Assembly: GCA_016617785.1 (NCBI GenBank)
Contig: JADILM010000008.1
Coordinates: 62,001-126,000, forward strand
DNA from: Sporobolomyces roseus
Lineage: Eukaryota; Basidiomycota; Microbotryomycetes; Sporidiobolales; Sporidiobolaceae
DNA: 64,000 nt
Reading direction: 5' to 3'
How positions within the stretch are numbered: position 1 is the stretch's first letter; the number at the start of each line of letters is the position of its first letter. The notes under the pieces are model-generated. The model was not told where the DNA came from and ran no database searches. It saw only the letters and a list, made by a program, of their open reading frames with translations. The position numbers were made by a program, and so were the translations under genes. Positions 30,576 through 40,921 of this stretch are shown here, piece by piece.

Positions 30576-30954
30576 ATGATGGACGATCACTCGACTAGCG
30601 CTTCACCAGTCAAGTATGCGATTGTAGGAGTAGTAGCGGGAATCGGAATCTTATTGTTGGGTTTTGCGATTTGGTGGATTCGTCGAAATAGTTTAATGGG
30701 TTACCCTCACTGTGAGCTCGCACTTTTCTCTCGACTCTGTCTATTCGATAGTCGACTGAGTATTCTGACTCTCAGCCGAAGAAGCGACATCTCCAACGAG
30801 GATTGATCAACCTCATGTTTTACGAAACTTCAGCCCACGCAAAGAGGAAGCAAACGGATGCTGTTCATTCAGCGGGATCTCTACGACGCCGAGTAGTCCT
30901 GTCACGGTAGACGATAGAAAGGACTCAATTTGCAATATCGGCTCTGCAGTGTGA
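30576..30954 (+). CDS. Very small single-pass membrane protein
   Basis: About 106 residues in two exons. A short N-terminus (MMDDHSTSASPVK) leads into a membrane segment (YAIVGVVAGIGILLLGFAIW) and a basic edge WIRRNSLMG. A short intron (donor GTGAGC near 30711) follows, then a cytosolic tail with EEATSPTRIDQPHVLRNFSP, KEEANGCCSFSG and TTPSSPVTVDDRKDS, with TGA at 30952-30954. The N-terminus lacks a signal peptide, so a type III or tail-in topology is likely. It repeats the plan of the gene upstream (short outside, one membrane pass, Ser/Pro tail), but the sequences are not clearly alike. No family recognised. Confidence 0.5.
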
Positions 30955-31243
30955 AGGGAGAGAGGGAAAAGCGGAAACAGAGGATTGCGATTCTTTAGCG
31001 CTGGCCGACGCTGAATGAGGACATGGCGACTACAGGGTATAGATTGGTATAAAATGTTATGCGAAAGAGATAGAAAGAACAACAGGATACAGCTTCAGTA
31101 GATGAGTTATCAATATCGATATCGGAAAAACGAAAATTAAGTGCAGACTCCCTGATCCTCCTCTTTTCGTCCCTCTGCTCAGCTCGACCGTGATTCGTCT
31201 CCTACCACTCGGCGACGGCGAACGAAGCACTGCGCATTCCCGC

Positions 31244-33201
31244 CTAGCTCCAAGCAGGTGTCTTTCCCTCCCTATCAATCTCTTCCCCCTCTGCTCCAAT
31301 CAATCTCGCAAACGCTCCATCTCTAATCGGTTCGATCTCCCCCGCTCTTTGTAGTGCCTCTCCATCTCGATCAAAAGCTTCTTGAAGCGTGACGGTACAC
31401 ATGCAGTTTTGATGCACGTGTTGAACTGAGCATTGAGAGTACGAGGGGAGGTAGAGACTATCAAGCAGACAACAGCTGAAAATCTCAATCCATGTCAATC
31501 ATCTGTACGTATAAGGATGGGAGAGAGGTAGGAAGAAGATGAGGACGTACCAGCTAGCGATAGTGAGAGGTTTCGTGATCGTCAAGATCTTCTCTTCGTC
31601 GGCTCCCTCGATTTTGTACCAGATCTCGACAATCATGCTGTGCGAAACTCGTATCCTTCCTTCTGACGCCTTCAGTGTTGACGGTCGGACATGATCATCG
31701 TTCGGTACTCGACAGATCCGGGAGTATCGATACTCCTTGTCTTTCGATAACGAAACGAGGGGGCTTGCATCTACGACAGGCTTATCGTTCGATTGATAGA
31801 TTGCTTTGCTCTGTGTCTCAGATTGATGGGAGGACATTGAGCTCGACTTTGGAAGAACCTGGGAGAAGCCAGAGTGAGGAGAGTCACGGGAAGGGGTCGA
31901 GGGTCGACTGGAGGAGGCGGTTGGGGAAGAAGCAGTCGCGGGCGTGAGAGGAGGAGTATTTGTCGATGAGCGGGAGGAAGGAGAAGAGGATCGAAAGAAG
32001 GTGGCGGCAGGAAAGGTGAATGTTCCAGATTTGTGAATCGTTGGACAAGGATTCGATCGTTCGTCTACCTTGATCAGCTCGAATCTTGCGGGTTCTGTTG
32101 AGACCATTGGAGTTGCTAGTAAGCGCGCATAAACAGCGTGACTAGCGATTGCGTCGAACTCACTTGGTTTCGCAATCGTACCGTTTTCGAGAGTCAAAGC
32201 GAAAGTCTGCTGAATGTATCCTTTGATCGACTTGACTGTCACTGGCTGAGGAGGACCAAGAAGAGAGACTCGAAGGTTGCAGAGAGCAGAAACTGTCAAG
32301 TGAGGTGAAGAGACATGAACTCCGACAGCCTAACCGCCGACAAAGTTCGCGTTAGTACTGCCTGTAGATATCAGGAGGGGTGAAGAAAAGTCAGCTCACG
32401 CCGAGGTCTGGATCAAAATGCTGGACTACGATATCTGTTGGCAAAGGTGGTTCACCAGGAGGAGAAGGGTTCGCGGTGATCCAGAGTGCGATGGGTGCTG
32501 AGGATGCTGAAGGATAGAGAGCTCCTTGGAAGTCGAGTGACGCTTTGACTACACGAGGAACAAAGACATGAGCTAGCTGGATCGCAGGAAAGAAGGAGAG
32601 AGAGGAAAAACAAACCGTAATATCGAACTCGACCGTGAAGTGAGCGTTGATTGACAGCGGCTGATGAAGAAACGATGAAGGAGAATCTAAAGTGATGTTC
32701 TCCAGCCTGTAGTGATCACCGAGAAGTTAGCTCCAGATCGCTGAAGGATGAGGACGAAGAGCTGGACTCACATCAAATTCTTCTCCGTTGAACTCCGTTA
32801 TTAGCTCCTTTCGCAATGTCGTCGACGTCTCCTGCGAATTGTGACCGGCGCCAGCTGTGAACCGGAAGCAGGAAGGGAGAGTGACACGTGAGCATCCTGA
32901 ACGAGTCAAAGGATTCTTCGCGAACTTACGAGCAATATCGCAAAGTCCTTCCAGCAACACCTGGAACCTCGTGATTTTCCTAGCTGACGGTAAATTGAGT
33001 AGTACAGTCCCTTTCAATACCGGATCGGGAGTCTATGTCACAAAGCGATCAGAGTTGAGTCAGCGAAAACTTGGGTTGCAACCTGGGAGGAGAGAGCGGA
33101 AATTAGCGCACAGGATAGTCCGCATCGATAGGATGAACGAATAGCTGTTCTTCCTCGAGCGAGATGTTTACTTTAGGCGAGGAGAAGAGGGCGTTCAACA
33201 T
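31244..33201 (-). CDS. Arrestin-like domain protein
   Basis: The N-terminus (MLNALFSSPKVNISLEEEQL, then DPVLKGTVLLNLPSARKITR and FQVLLEGLCDI) has the beta-strand pattern of fungal arrestin-like N-domains. The later part (LTVSALCNLRVSLLGPPQPV, VKSIKGYIQQTFALTLENGT, RVSHSMIVEIWYKIEG, KILTITKPLTIASC) fits an arrestin C-domain, closing with LYLPSYSQCS. A Ser/Pro-rich loop (about 35 residues, SSPSSRSSTNTPPLTPATAS) interrupts the C-domain. Such proteins act as adaptors that bring Rsp5-type ligases to membrane transporters. I see no PPxY in the parts read. About seven introns. The 3' end after the intron at about 31552-31460 is less certain. It is divergent from METTL4 copy 1. Confidence 0.65.
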
Positions 33202-33539
33202 GATCTTGCGAAAATCGAGTCAGGGTCGGCGAAATTGACGGACAGTCGGAGAGGCGCTCGGTTGATGTTGTCGAAGTAGCTAGTGTACAGTCGACACTTG
33301 CAGAAGTTCAATACTAGCTGTAGCAGGCAGTCGAGGTGAGCGATCATTCAACAAGTTGAGAATGGATGGAGAGCACTCACGTAAGAACAGGTCAAATGTA
33401 TCAGTTGTGCCGAGATACATACGTTACGAGACCTCGAATCCAAGCTAGTAAAGTGCAGAGTGGGAGCAAGAGCAGAGGGAAGAAGCGGAAAAACCGGGAC
33501 CCTTTTTGACTCTCTACCAATCGATCGATCCAGTCAGGA
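33202..33539. other. Divergent promoter, arrestin-like / METTL4 copy 1
   Basis: About 338 bases. The last 60 or so (from about 33480: AGCGGAAA, then TTGACTCT, then ACC..TCGA) resemble the upstream flank of METTL4 copy 2 near 51465-51520, so the duplication includes some promoter sequence. Confidence 0.45.
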
Positions 33540-35282
33540 ATGGCTCACAGCTCGATCTTACATACAGTACAAGTACCGGCATTCGATCCGACTTCAGGGC
33601 AACTCACTCTTTCCTCTCATCATCTCCTTTCAGCTTCTCGATCTTATTCAACTTCATTCTCTCCTCACAACACACTCCTAATCGAGAGACCTCCTTTGAA
33701 ACCTTACGACTCGTCTCAAGACTCGACTCGACAAGCCGGAGAATCTGGGAGGAAGAGAAAGAGGAGAAAATTGGCAGAGGAATCAAGCCCAGCGGATTGG
33801 GCTATCAAACGAGTGAAGGAGGAGAACAAGACGACGACGGATAGAGAGTCAGAGGAACATCACAAGAGTATAGTCATGATGCTAGAGAACGCGATTGGAC
33901 AAGTGAGGGAGAGTTGGAGGAATGAGGTTGGGTTTGAGGAGGACAAGTGGACTGGCGGTGTCGATGGAAAGAGATGTAGATGGATAGAGAGCGATGAGAA
34001 GAAGGACAGGAAGGAATTGGATCTGGTGGGTTTGAAGGAGGAGTACGAGGTTGAGGATTCGACGAGGGAAGATGGAGCGAAGATACGACAAATCGACACC
34101 GCTCTACCATTGCGACTTGATGATCTAGTAGACAACTCGATTATCATCAACGAAAACGAGGAGGGAGCGATTGTATCACTCGTCGAAGGAGAAACATCGC
34201 CTGCAACCCCTTTTCGACTGTTCCTCCCTCCTTCAAGCGGATTCTACCTCTCCAGCTTCTCCTCCTCCTGGTCAGCTTCGACCTCATCCATCTCTCAACT
34301 CGGTCGACAAAGAGGAGGCTTCGATCTCGTCATCATGGAGTTCGTCTCACCTCTCTCTCCAGCTTCGAACTTGCTTCGTAACTCTCCCGACTGATTCTCG
34401 CTCGCTCTGGTGCTTAGTCCTCCTTGGCCCAACGCTTCTGCTACTCGCTCTTCAGAGTACAATACATTCGACCCTTACGATTTGTGGAAACTTGATCTGC
34501 CTCAATTGCTCGGAAAAGAGAAACCGGTACTGATCGCTATTTGGTTGACGAATCGAGTCAAGGTAAGCTTTCCTTTTCCTTGAGCCATACTTCAGAGCTG
34601 ACGAGTCGTGTGTAGTATCGTCGATTGTTACTGGACAAACTGTTCCCTAGTTGGAAAATCTCGAATCCAGTCGAATGGTATTGGGTCAAAATCGCTTCAG
34701 AAACTGGAGAACCCGTTTGGTCTCTGGAGTCTCAACATCGGAGATGCTATGAAGGTGAGCCTCGTATTCCTCGAACTCGCAGAGTCGAATCCTCGCTCAG
34801 ATTCGCTTCGAAACAGGTCTCGTTTTAGGTTATTACAATCCTACACAAGCTTCACTCCCTCCTCTACCAGATCAGAAAGTGTTCCTCTCGACTCCGATAG
34901 GTCATTCTCGTAAACCCGTCTTACTCGGTACATCTCCCTCTCTTCTCCTTCAAACCTCGTTCTGACTCTCTCGCCATGACTAGATCTACTCCTCCCTTTA
35001 CTTCCACCTTCATCGAATCCACCAAATGCACTCGAGCTGTTCGCGAGAACTACTTTAGCCGGACCGAGGAGACAGAACGAGAGTGGAGAAGAGGAGGGAA
35101 TGAGAGGGTTCTTTTTGGCGGTGGGAAATGAGGCGATCAAGTTCAATCTGGGAGTCGTGAAAGAGAAGAAGGATGAGTATAGAGGGTGGATCGAACAGAA
35201 TGAGCGGGAACGGGAAAAAGGGAAAGGGGAGAAAGATGAGGAAAGCGAAGAAAGGAAGAGGCAATCTGAACCTGCACAATAG
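33540..35282 (+). CDS. METTL4: MT-A70/METTL4-like adenine N6-methyltransferase, copy 1
   Basis: The MT-A70 core has the order GGFDLVIM-DPPWPN (catalytic DPPW motif), DPYDLWKLDLPQLLG, KPVLIAIWLTNRVK, RRLLLDKLFPSWKISNPVEW, YWVKIASETGEPVWSLESQH, CYEGLVLGYYNPTQ, VFLSTPIGHSRKPVLLDLLL, ALELFARTTLAG and FFLAVGNEAIKFNLG. YWVKI, the RRCYEG-LVLG block and ELFAR point to the METTL4 branch, whose members methylate adenine in DNA or snRNA. The N-terminal 260 residues hold a basic nuclear-signal-like block RKRKRRKLAEE and acidic stretches. The Asp codon of DPPW is split by an intron (GA|T, donor GTTCGT at 34340, acceptor at about 34418). Four further introns. An insertion rich in Glu/Gln separates ELFARTTLAG from FFLAVGNE. 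All expected motifs are intact. It is tail-to-tail with RBR gene 1. Confidence 0.88.
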
Positions 35283-35477
35283 GCGACATCCAGTAGTTTG
35301 AGCGAGTTCTCTGATTGAAAGAGTCTCTTCTACTTACTACTCAATGTGAGGTGCTCGGCGAACGAGGTCGCGACGACGCTTCGATGCGACAATAGCAAAC
35401 AGAAAACTTCTTTTCGCAGCGAGCGCACGAAGGACTCGCGACAGCGCTCAGCCAGATAATGGAAGGAACGGTATCAT

Positions 35478-35535
35478 AGTAATGGTATATCAGTAATGGC
35501 GCTAGGAGTAATGGTATAGGAGTAGTAATAGGATG
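35478..35535. repeat. Short degenerate repeat (AGTAATGGTATA-like)
   Basis: Units such as AGTAATGGTATA, AGTAATGGCGCTA and AGTAATGGTATAGG follow one another between the 3' ends of METTL4 copy 1 and RBR gene 1. Confidence 0.5.
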
Positions 35536-35558
35536 AACGGTACAAAGAGGGCAGTGGA

Positions 35559-37258
35559 TCAACGACGACAAATGTAGTGAGAATTCGACCAGAGGTCGCC
35601 GCATCGATAACAGCTCTCTATGCCACAACTGCACACCATGTGCGCACAGCCCTTTACGCGTTCCATCATTACTTTGCAACCTGGACATCGACTCCACTTT
35701 TGGTCCTTAGCGAGAGCGAATAAAGCAAAATCGTCGGGACTCCTCTCGTCAGCAGGTATAGACTGCTCGAGATGACGTCGACAGTATCAGCTCTCTATCT
35801 CATCTCAAGTACAAAGAGAGTGTCAACATGCCTGGTACTCTTTACAAGTATAGCCTGAAAACAACTAATTCAGCTTCAAATCTCATCGGAAAGTGTGAAG
35901 AAGACTCACCACTGTGCCAGACGACTCCACAAGGAACACAAAGCATTTTGTGACAAGAGGGACAGGCGGCTTGAGCTTGATTTCCTAGTTCAGCATCGTG
36001 CACGATTCGAGCCGAACATTCTTGATTTGGGCAGAAGAGAGGAGGTTGATCATCCACAAGTTTACGCCAGTGCTAGCAGATTGAAAGTATTGAGTGAGCT
36101 TCCAAGAGGGGAACAGAAGATTGCGAGGAAGAGCTGTTTAAGACGACTCACCCATCGCTCGAGATTGTCAGAGTTGAATCCAAAAATTCGGGTTGCGTCT
36201 TCGTCGGTGATTTCATACTTGCACTAGCCGGTGAAAGAGCTCGTTAGGTAGAGTTGAAAGCGGGGAGTCGGGGAAGAGATCGCGTACCTGAGGGCAATGA
36301 ATGGGGAAAGCTTTTTCCGAATTGTCGTTGAGTTTCGTTTCGACGTAAGTTCTCAGGCAATTGACGCAAGCGAGATGATTATCCGCGCGACGACCAAGGT
36401 ACATTCCGACGACGAGTTGCTCTGAGGAACCGGCACGATTGGATTCGTCGAAAGGGTTTGAGACTGGACGACAGGGATCGAAACAGATTTGACAGATTGA
36501 GAGGTCGGGAGCTGCAGGAGCTGCAGGAGCTTTCTCTACGATAATGATATCGTCGTCTTCAATGCTAGCTTTGCCCTGTCGACTCGTAGAAATCGCCAAT
36601 GAGCACCATTTCGCTCAATGAATTTGCGACAGAACTAACCTTTCCTTTTCCGTTCCCCTCAACGACTTCCACACTCTCCTCGTTGCCCGTAGCAGCATTA
36701 TTTGATTCAGAGATTGTATTCTGAGATCGCGAACGTTAATTTTTCCTTCGACGGCTCGATAGAGTGAGAGATTCTCACCATGAGCTTCTGCACCTTTTCC
36801 TTGCCAACTACTCCTTCGTCATCAGATTCCTCCGTCCTCTCCCTCTTACGCTCGTTGACCTCTTGAGCTCCGATTGGGTTCTTTGACAAGCCAGATTCGA
36901 TGAGAAAGTCGAGTTGTTTCTGAAGTGAAGCAATTTGATCCGATTCGAGTTCTCCATCCGAATCATCCGTCAAGTCGATGTCTGGCGCACCTCCAGCTCT
37001 ATCCTGAGTATTCTGACCGCTGGTATAAGAGTTCTGGAGTCGTTGAGCGACTCTGGCGTCAGAAAGGGCTTGGATTTCTTCAGTCAACAATTGAGCAACG
37101 AGGGCGAAGGAGGGGTCTTCAGCTGTCAATGAGCTCATTTCGCTTGCTGTAGCTCTTATCGGAGATTGTACAGCCGCCATCGTGGCTTGTGGTTGAGGTG
37201 AAGTGAGGGGAGAAGTGGAAAAAGGGGAAGCCTCCATTCTCGCTCTTTCGTTTCTCAA
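35559..37258 (-). CDS. RBR-type E3 ubiquitin ligase 1 (RING-IBR-RING)
   Basis: RBR ligases pass ubiquitin through a Cys in RING2. RING1: CQICFDPCRPVS, then HLACVNCLRTYVETKL and HCPQC. IBR: FCPNQECSARI, ACPSCHKMLCVPCGVVWHSG. RING2: RCPGCKVMMERVKGCAHMVC and ESCYRCGDLW, where the Cys of KGCAHM is the expected catalytic residue. The N-terminus holds DIDLTDDSDGELESD and, before RING1, EDDDIIIVEKAP; both look like SUMO-interacting motifs. Start: 37258, or 37237 (MEASPF). The frame stops at 35559 fourteen codons past the RING2 start of the tail, so it lacks the C-terminal module of RBR 2 and 3. An alternative 3' exon (about 35341-35450, SCARCEKKFSVCYCRIEA) could extend it. About seven introns. Confidence 0.82.
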
Positions 37259-37599
37259 ATTCGACCGCGGAAAGTCCGAGGTTTCCGAGCGTCGACAGTA
37301 CTATATACTATCACGCTCGCGATGAGCGAGGCGAGCAAAGTCGAGGCGACTGACAAGCTTGCCGAAACTTCGAAATCGTCGAGGCGGAATAATCGACTTC
37401 ATCTGGTAGTCGTCACCCTCAGCTCTCTGGCGCAGAGAACAGTCTCTCGAAACGGCTCCTGTACCTCAGCAGTTCATACTGCTGATATGGATCTGCGCGC
37501 GAGATGAAGCGTTCGAAATCGAGAAAAAACGTTGCAAGCTTTGATCGAAGCATATCTTTCCTCTTCCTCCGGTCAAGCTAGTCTTTCTTATACCCCCTC
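37259..37599. promoter_or_regulatory. Spacer with shared 20-bp element upstream of RBR 1
   Basis: Positions 37260-37279 (TTCGACCGCGGAAAGTCCGA) are repeated exactly at 40053-40072, upstream of RBR 2. Within it CGGAAAGTCCG is an inverted CGG-N5-CCG pair, the layout of many Zn2Cys6 factor sites. The rest of the spacer holds the 3' end of RBR 2. Confidence 0.5.
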
Positions 37600-39983
37600 T
37601 CAAACCTCCCAAACGTGACTTTCGTGTCTACCCCATGATTGAACGTGTTGATCGAGATGCTGATGTAGGCGGAAGAAGCGATCACAGCAGAAGTAAACGT
37701 CGTGTTGAGCGTTTGCAAGATGATCTCGAAGATCTGCAATCGTAACGAAGTCTGCACATGATCAGACCTTTTCAGTATCAGCTAACAGGACCCACATTCT
37801 CTCGAATTGGACTTACAACTCCTACAGTAACCGCAACGAAGATCTTGTCGGAAGCAGTGCGAGAACTTTTCGTGACCATAGGGACCAGGAACTGTTTCAA
37901 ATGACAATGAGCTTTGGTATCGAGCAGTGAGGCGGCTGCTTACTGTAGAGGTCGAAAAGGAAACCCAAAGCGGCTGATCGCAAACGAACGACTTCCTCTC
38001 CAATAACTTGATGAGCAATGCGTGCAGCTGCCTGAGGCAAAGCTTGACGAGCTTGACGAGCTTGTGGAGCTTGTTGAGCTTGAGGTGGAGGAAGAAGGCG
38101 AGCGGCGTCACGTTGATCGGGTGCGATGAGACGTTCCTCCTCCCAAAGAGCGCAAGGAGGGTTACGAGAGCATTTACCATAACCTCCCTTTCTTGGGTGA
38201 ACCCTGTCAAGCGCACAAGCACAAGTGGTGAGCCAGAGCGTCAAGTTGAAGAGATGACAACGCACCAGAGAGAGCCGCAAGCGTAGCATGACTCTGTACC
38301 GCAGCGACAAATCAAATGGTTGCATCCGCTGATGTGTTCCATCATGACTTTGCACCCGGGACAACGACGCCATTTCTGATCTCTAGCGACAGCGAAGAGG
38401 GCGAAATCTTCGGGAGCTCTTTCGTCGATGGGTAAAGACTGTCGATCGACGATGAGAGATCAGTCGAGTAATTTCACGTAACCACAACGAGAGAGCGTAC
38501 TTGATACTGTTCGCAAGTGTAGTCTGATGGAAAGAATTGCAGATATGTAAGGTCAGTTTTCTTCGTGCGAAATCAGAAGACTGGAACTCACCACTGTGCC
38601 AAACAACTCCGCAATGAACACAGAGCATCTTGCGGCAAGACGGACAGGTAGCTTGAGCTTGATCACCCATGTCGGGATCGCGAAGGATTCGAGCTGAGCA
38701 GCTGCGATTCGGGCAAAAGAGCGAAGATTGTGAATCGAGAAGTTTGCGATAGTGCTATGCGCTTGACATTGTCAGGACCGTACAGGTATTGAAGGCGGTC
38801 GAGACAAGCAGAACTCACCCAGGTTTCGAGATTGTCGGGTCCGAAAACTCGATTCGCATCTTCGTCGCTGAACTCGTAATCGCACTGATCGTTCGAGGTC
38901 TAGTCAGCAGGGAAGGAGTGCACTATCGAAGACGAGAAGATGAGACGCTTACCTGAGGGCAGCACAAAGGGAAAGCTCTTTTCGATTTGTCGTTAATCTT
39001 CGTTTCGATGTAGGTGCTCAAACAGTCGATACAAGCGAGATGATCGTCGGAGCGGTCTCCAATATACATTCCTACACAGAGCTGATCGGAGGTACCAGCG
39101 CGAGTCGATTCGGCGAAAGGGTTCGAAACGGGTCGGCAAGGGTCGAAACAGATGTTGCACGTCGGGAGTTCTGGAATCGAGGGAAGCGAAGAGGCCTGAG
39201 TTTGAGGTGCATCCTCGTCGGCTTCATCGCGAGCTTTTCCCTGTCGACGTGAGACGAGGTTTGATAAGCGAGAAGCCTTCGATCGAGAATGCGGAACAGA
39301 CTAACCTTTCCTTTCCCCTTTCCTTCCCCGGCCACTTCTTCAGCCCTATCAGCGATGAACGACAATGCTTTCGGAGACTGCGAAACGAGCTGTCAGTTGC
39401 ATCTAATGGCGGAGAGAGGAGTAGGGACCAACCATCAATTCAGCGACCTTTTCCTTTCCTAGCATTTCCTCAACATTGAGATCTTCCGTCCTCCTCTCCC
39501 TTCTCCCTTCGTCTGACTCTCTCTGGAGTACCATAGCGAGCTCATGATCCATCGTTTCTTTCCTATTCGCCGCTTCGAGTTGTTGCGAGACTTGTCGAGC
39601 TCGAATCGAATCTGCAACGATCTGCCCCTCCTTCCCTCCAATTTCAACGATCTTGGCTTTCGAGAGAGTGAATTGATGTCGTCGATCTGCTGGCGGAGTG
39701 CGAGCTTCTGATCCGTTTCCTCTCCAATCTCCGCCTCCTCGGTCTCACCGTCTGTCTCCACTCCTCCTGTACCTTCGATGTTGAGTCCCAATTGTACTTG
39801 AGTAGCGAGCTCGTAGTCCTGAATCCCTTGCACGTCTTCTAGAAGTAGCGTGGCGATGAGGGCGAGAGATTCATCCTCGGTTGTTGGCAATTCATTCGAT
39901 TCGGTGTAAGGAGGAGGCGGATCGTCTGCCTGAATCGAATAGGTCTGGTAGGCTTCAAATATCTTGGTTGATGCGGAACCCAT
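37600..39983 (-). CDS. RBR-type E3 ligase 2 with C-terminal C2H2-like finger
   Basis: RING1: CNICFDPCRPVSNPF, HLACIDCLSTYIETKI, CCPQC. IBR: FCPNRSCSARI, CPSCRKMLCVHCGVVWHSG. RING2: RCPGCKVMMEHISGCNHLIC and ESCYACGSLW, with the catalytic Cys in SGCNHL. Then YGKCSRNPPCALWEEE, an Ala/Gln-rich linker (QAQQAPQARQARQALPQAAA), and a C2H2-like end: CGYCRSYFVTIADLRDHLAN, AQH (C-x2-C-x12-H-x5-H), then VYFCCDRFFRLHQHLDQHVQ. It begins MGSASTK, a good N-myristoylation signal, and has a PPPPY motif. Near 39675 the frame shifts by a CT unit in TCACTCTCTCG. A 59-nt intron (GTGAGACC..CGCCAG) can bypass it, but family alignment says the skipped part is coding. About eight introns. Confidence 0.78.
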
Positions 39984-40413
39984 ACTTGAGAAGCCAGTTG
40001 AGGCGAGAGAGGGAAAGGAACAAGATCATCGGATCGATTTCTCACCTCTGGTTTCGACCGCGGAAAGTCCGAACCCGCCTCCGATAGCGAAAGCATCGTC
40101 GTGAAGCTGTTATCCCTCTCATTGAATCACGAGAGAACGGGTTGTGGCAGATAACGGTGGGCCTAGCGAAGTCGAAATGGATTTTGTATGTTTCTCCAGT
40201 CGACTAAGAGCAAGCTAATTAGAACGTGAGTAGACAACACCGGTCGAGTGATCTCTACTGAGCTAGAAAAGAAGAGGGAAGGAGAGGTGGAAAGAGAATG
40301 GAAATCGTTACAACAACCGATAAATGAAGAAGAGTCGAGAAATCTAGTGTAGAGCGAAAGGCGAATAAGACTGGGAATGAAGGTCAATGGGGTATGCTGG
40401 AGTGTGAAGCGGT
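39984..40413. promoter_or_regulatory. RBR 2 promoter with the shared 20-bp element
   Basis: Carries the second exact copy (40053-40072) of the element seen at 37260-37279, 70 bases upstream of the RBR 2 start. The remainder is the 3' flank of the YABBY-like gene, with no other element seen. Confidence 0.5.
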
Positions 40414-40921
40414 TTACTTCATGACTGATGGTTTCCCTTTCTGTTCAGCCTGTACGCTCACAACGAGGCGATCAGTTTCATTCCGCTAAGAAAGAGATCG
40501 TCGAAGCGAGTGAAAGCGTACCTTCCACATTTCCATCACTTTCTTCATCGCTTCTCTGTGAGCTAATGTAGGTTCAGATTTCTTGATCTCTGCAAGAGTA
40601 GTCTGTAAGTGGAAGAATGTAGCAAACGAGCGAAATTAGTTCATCGAGGACCGTCTGAAGCGTTTGTTTCAATCTCGACTCACGTCCATGTACTGCATGA
40701 CCTCTTGATCTTGTCAGTAGTCGTATGAAGCTAGACTGAACGAGAGAGGAGAGCATACGACATTGTAATTTGAAGATTTCCCTTTCCTCGTCGCAGTTTT
40801 CTTTACGGGAGCTGTACGACACTCTTCCAATCCATCAGGTCTTACTCGTGATGTGATCAGGAAGAGTGTACGTACCCTTTGATTTCCCCTTCTTTGGAAC
40901 AGTAGAATCGTTGCGAGGCAT
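40414..40921 (-). CDS. Small HMG/YABBY-like nuclear protein
   Basis: Five short exons make a protein of about 65-70 residues: MPRNDSTVPKKGKSK, PVKKTATRKGKSSNYNV, VMQYMD, TTLAEIKKSEPTLAHREAMK, KVMEMWKAEQKGKPSVMK, then TAA at 40414-40416. The part YNVVMQYMD with AEIKKSEPTLAHREAMKKVM matches the pattern of YABBY/HMG-box-like helices (a Tyr-Asn start, IKK..P, the HREA motif, and a late Trp). Basic residues at both ends suit DNA binding. One exon is only 18 nt (VMQYMD). The gene is divergent from the mS34-like gene, with 197 bases between. The role is inferred from the fold alone. Confidence 0.65.

Noticed and set aside
33860..34150. Minus-strand open frame of 96 codons inside METTL4 copy 1, with an equal on the other strand of copy 2 (50850-51140)
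   Set aside because: It is antisense to a well-supported exon and is kept in both copies only because the copies are recent duplicates.
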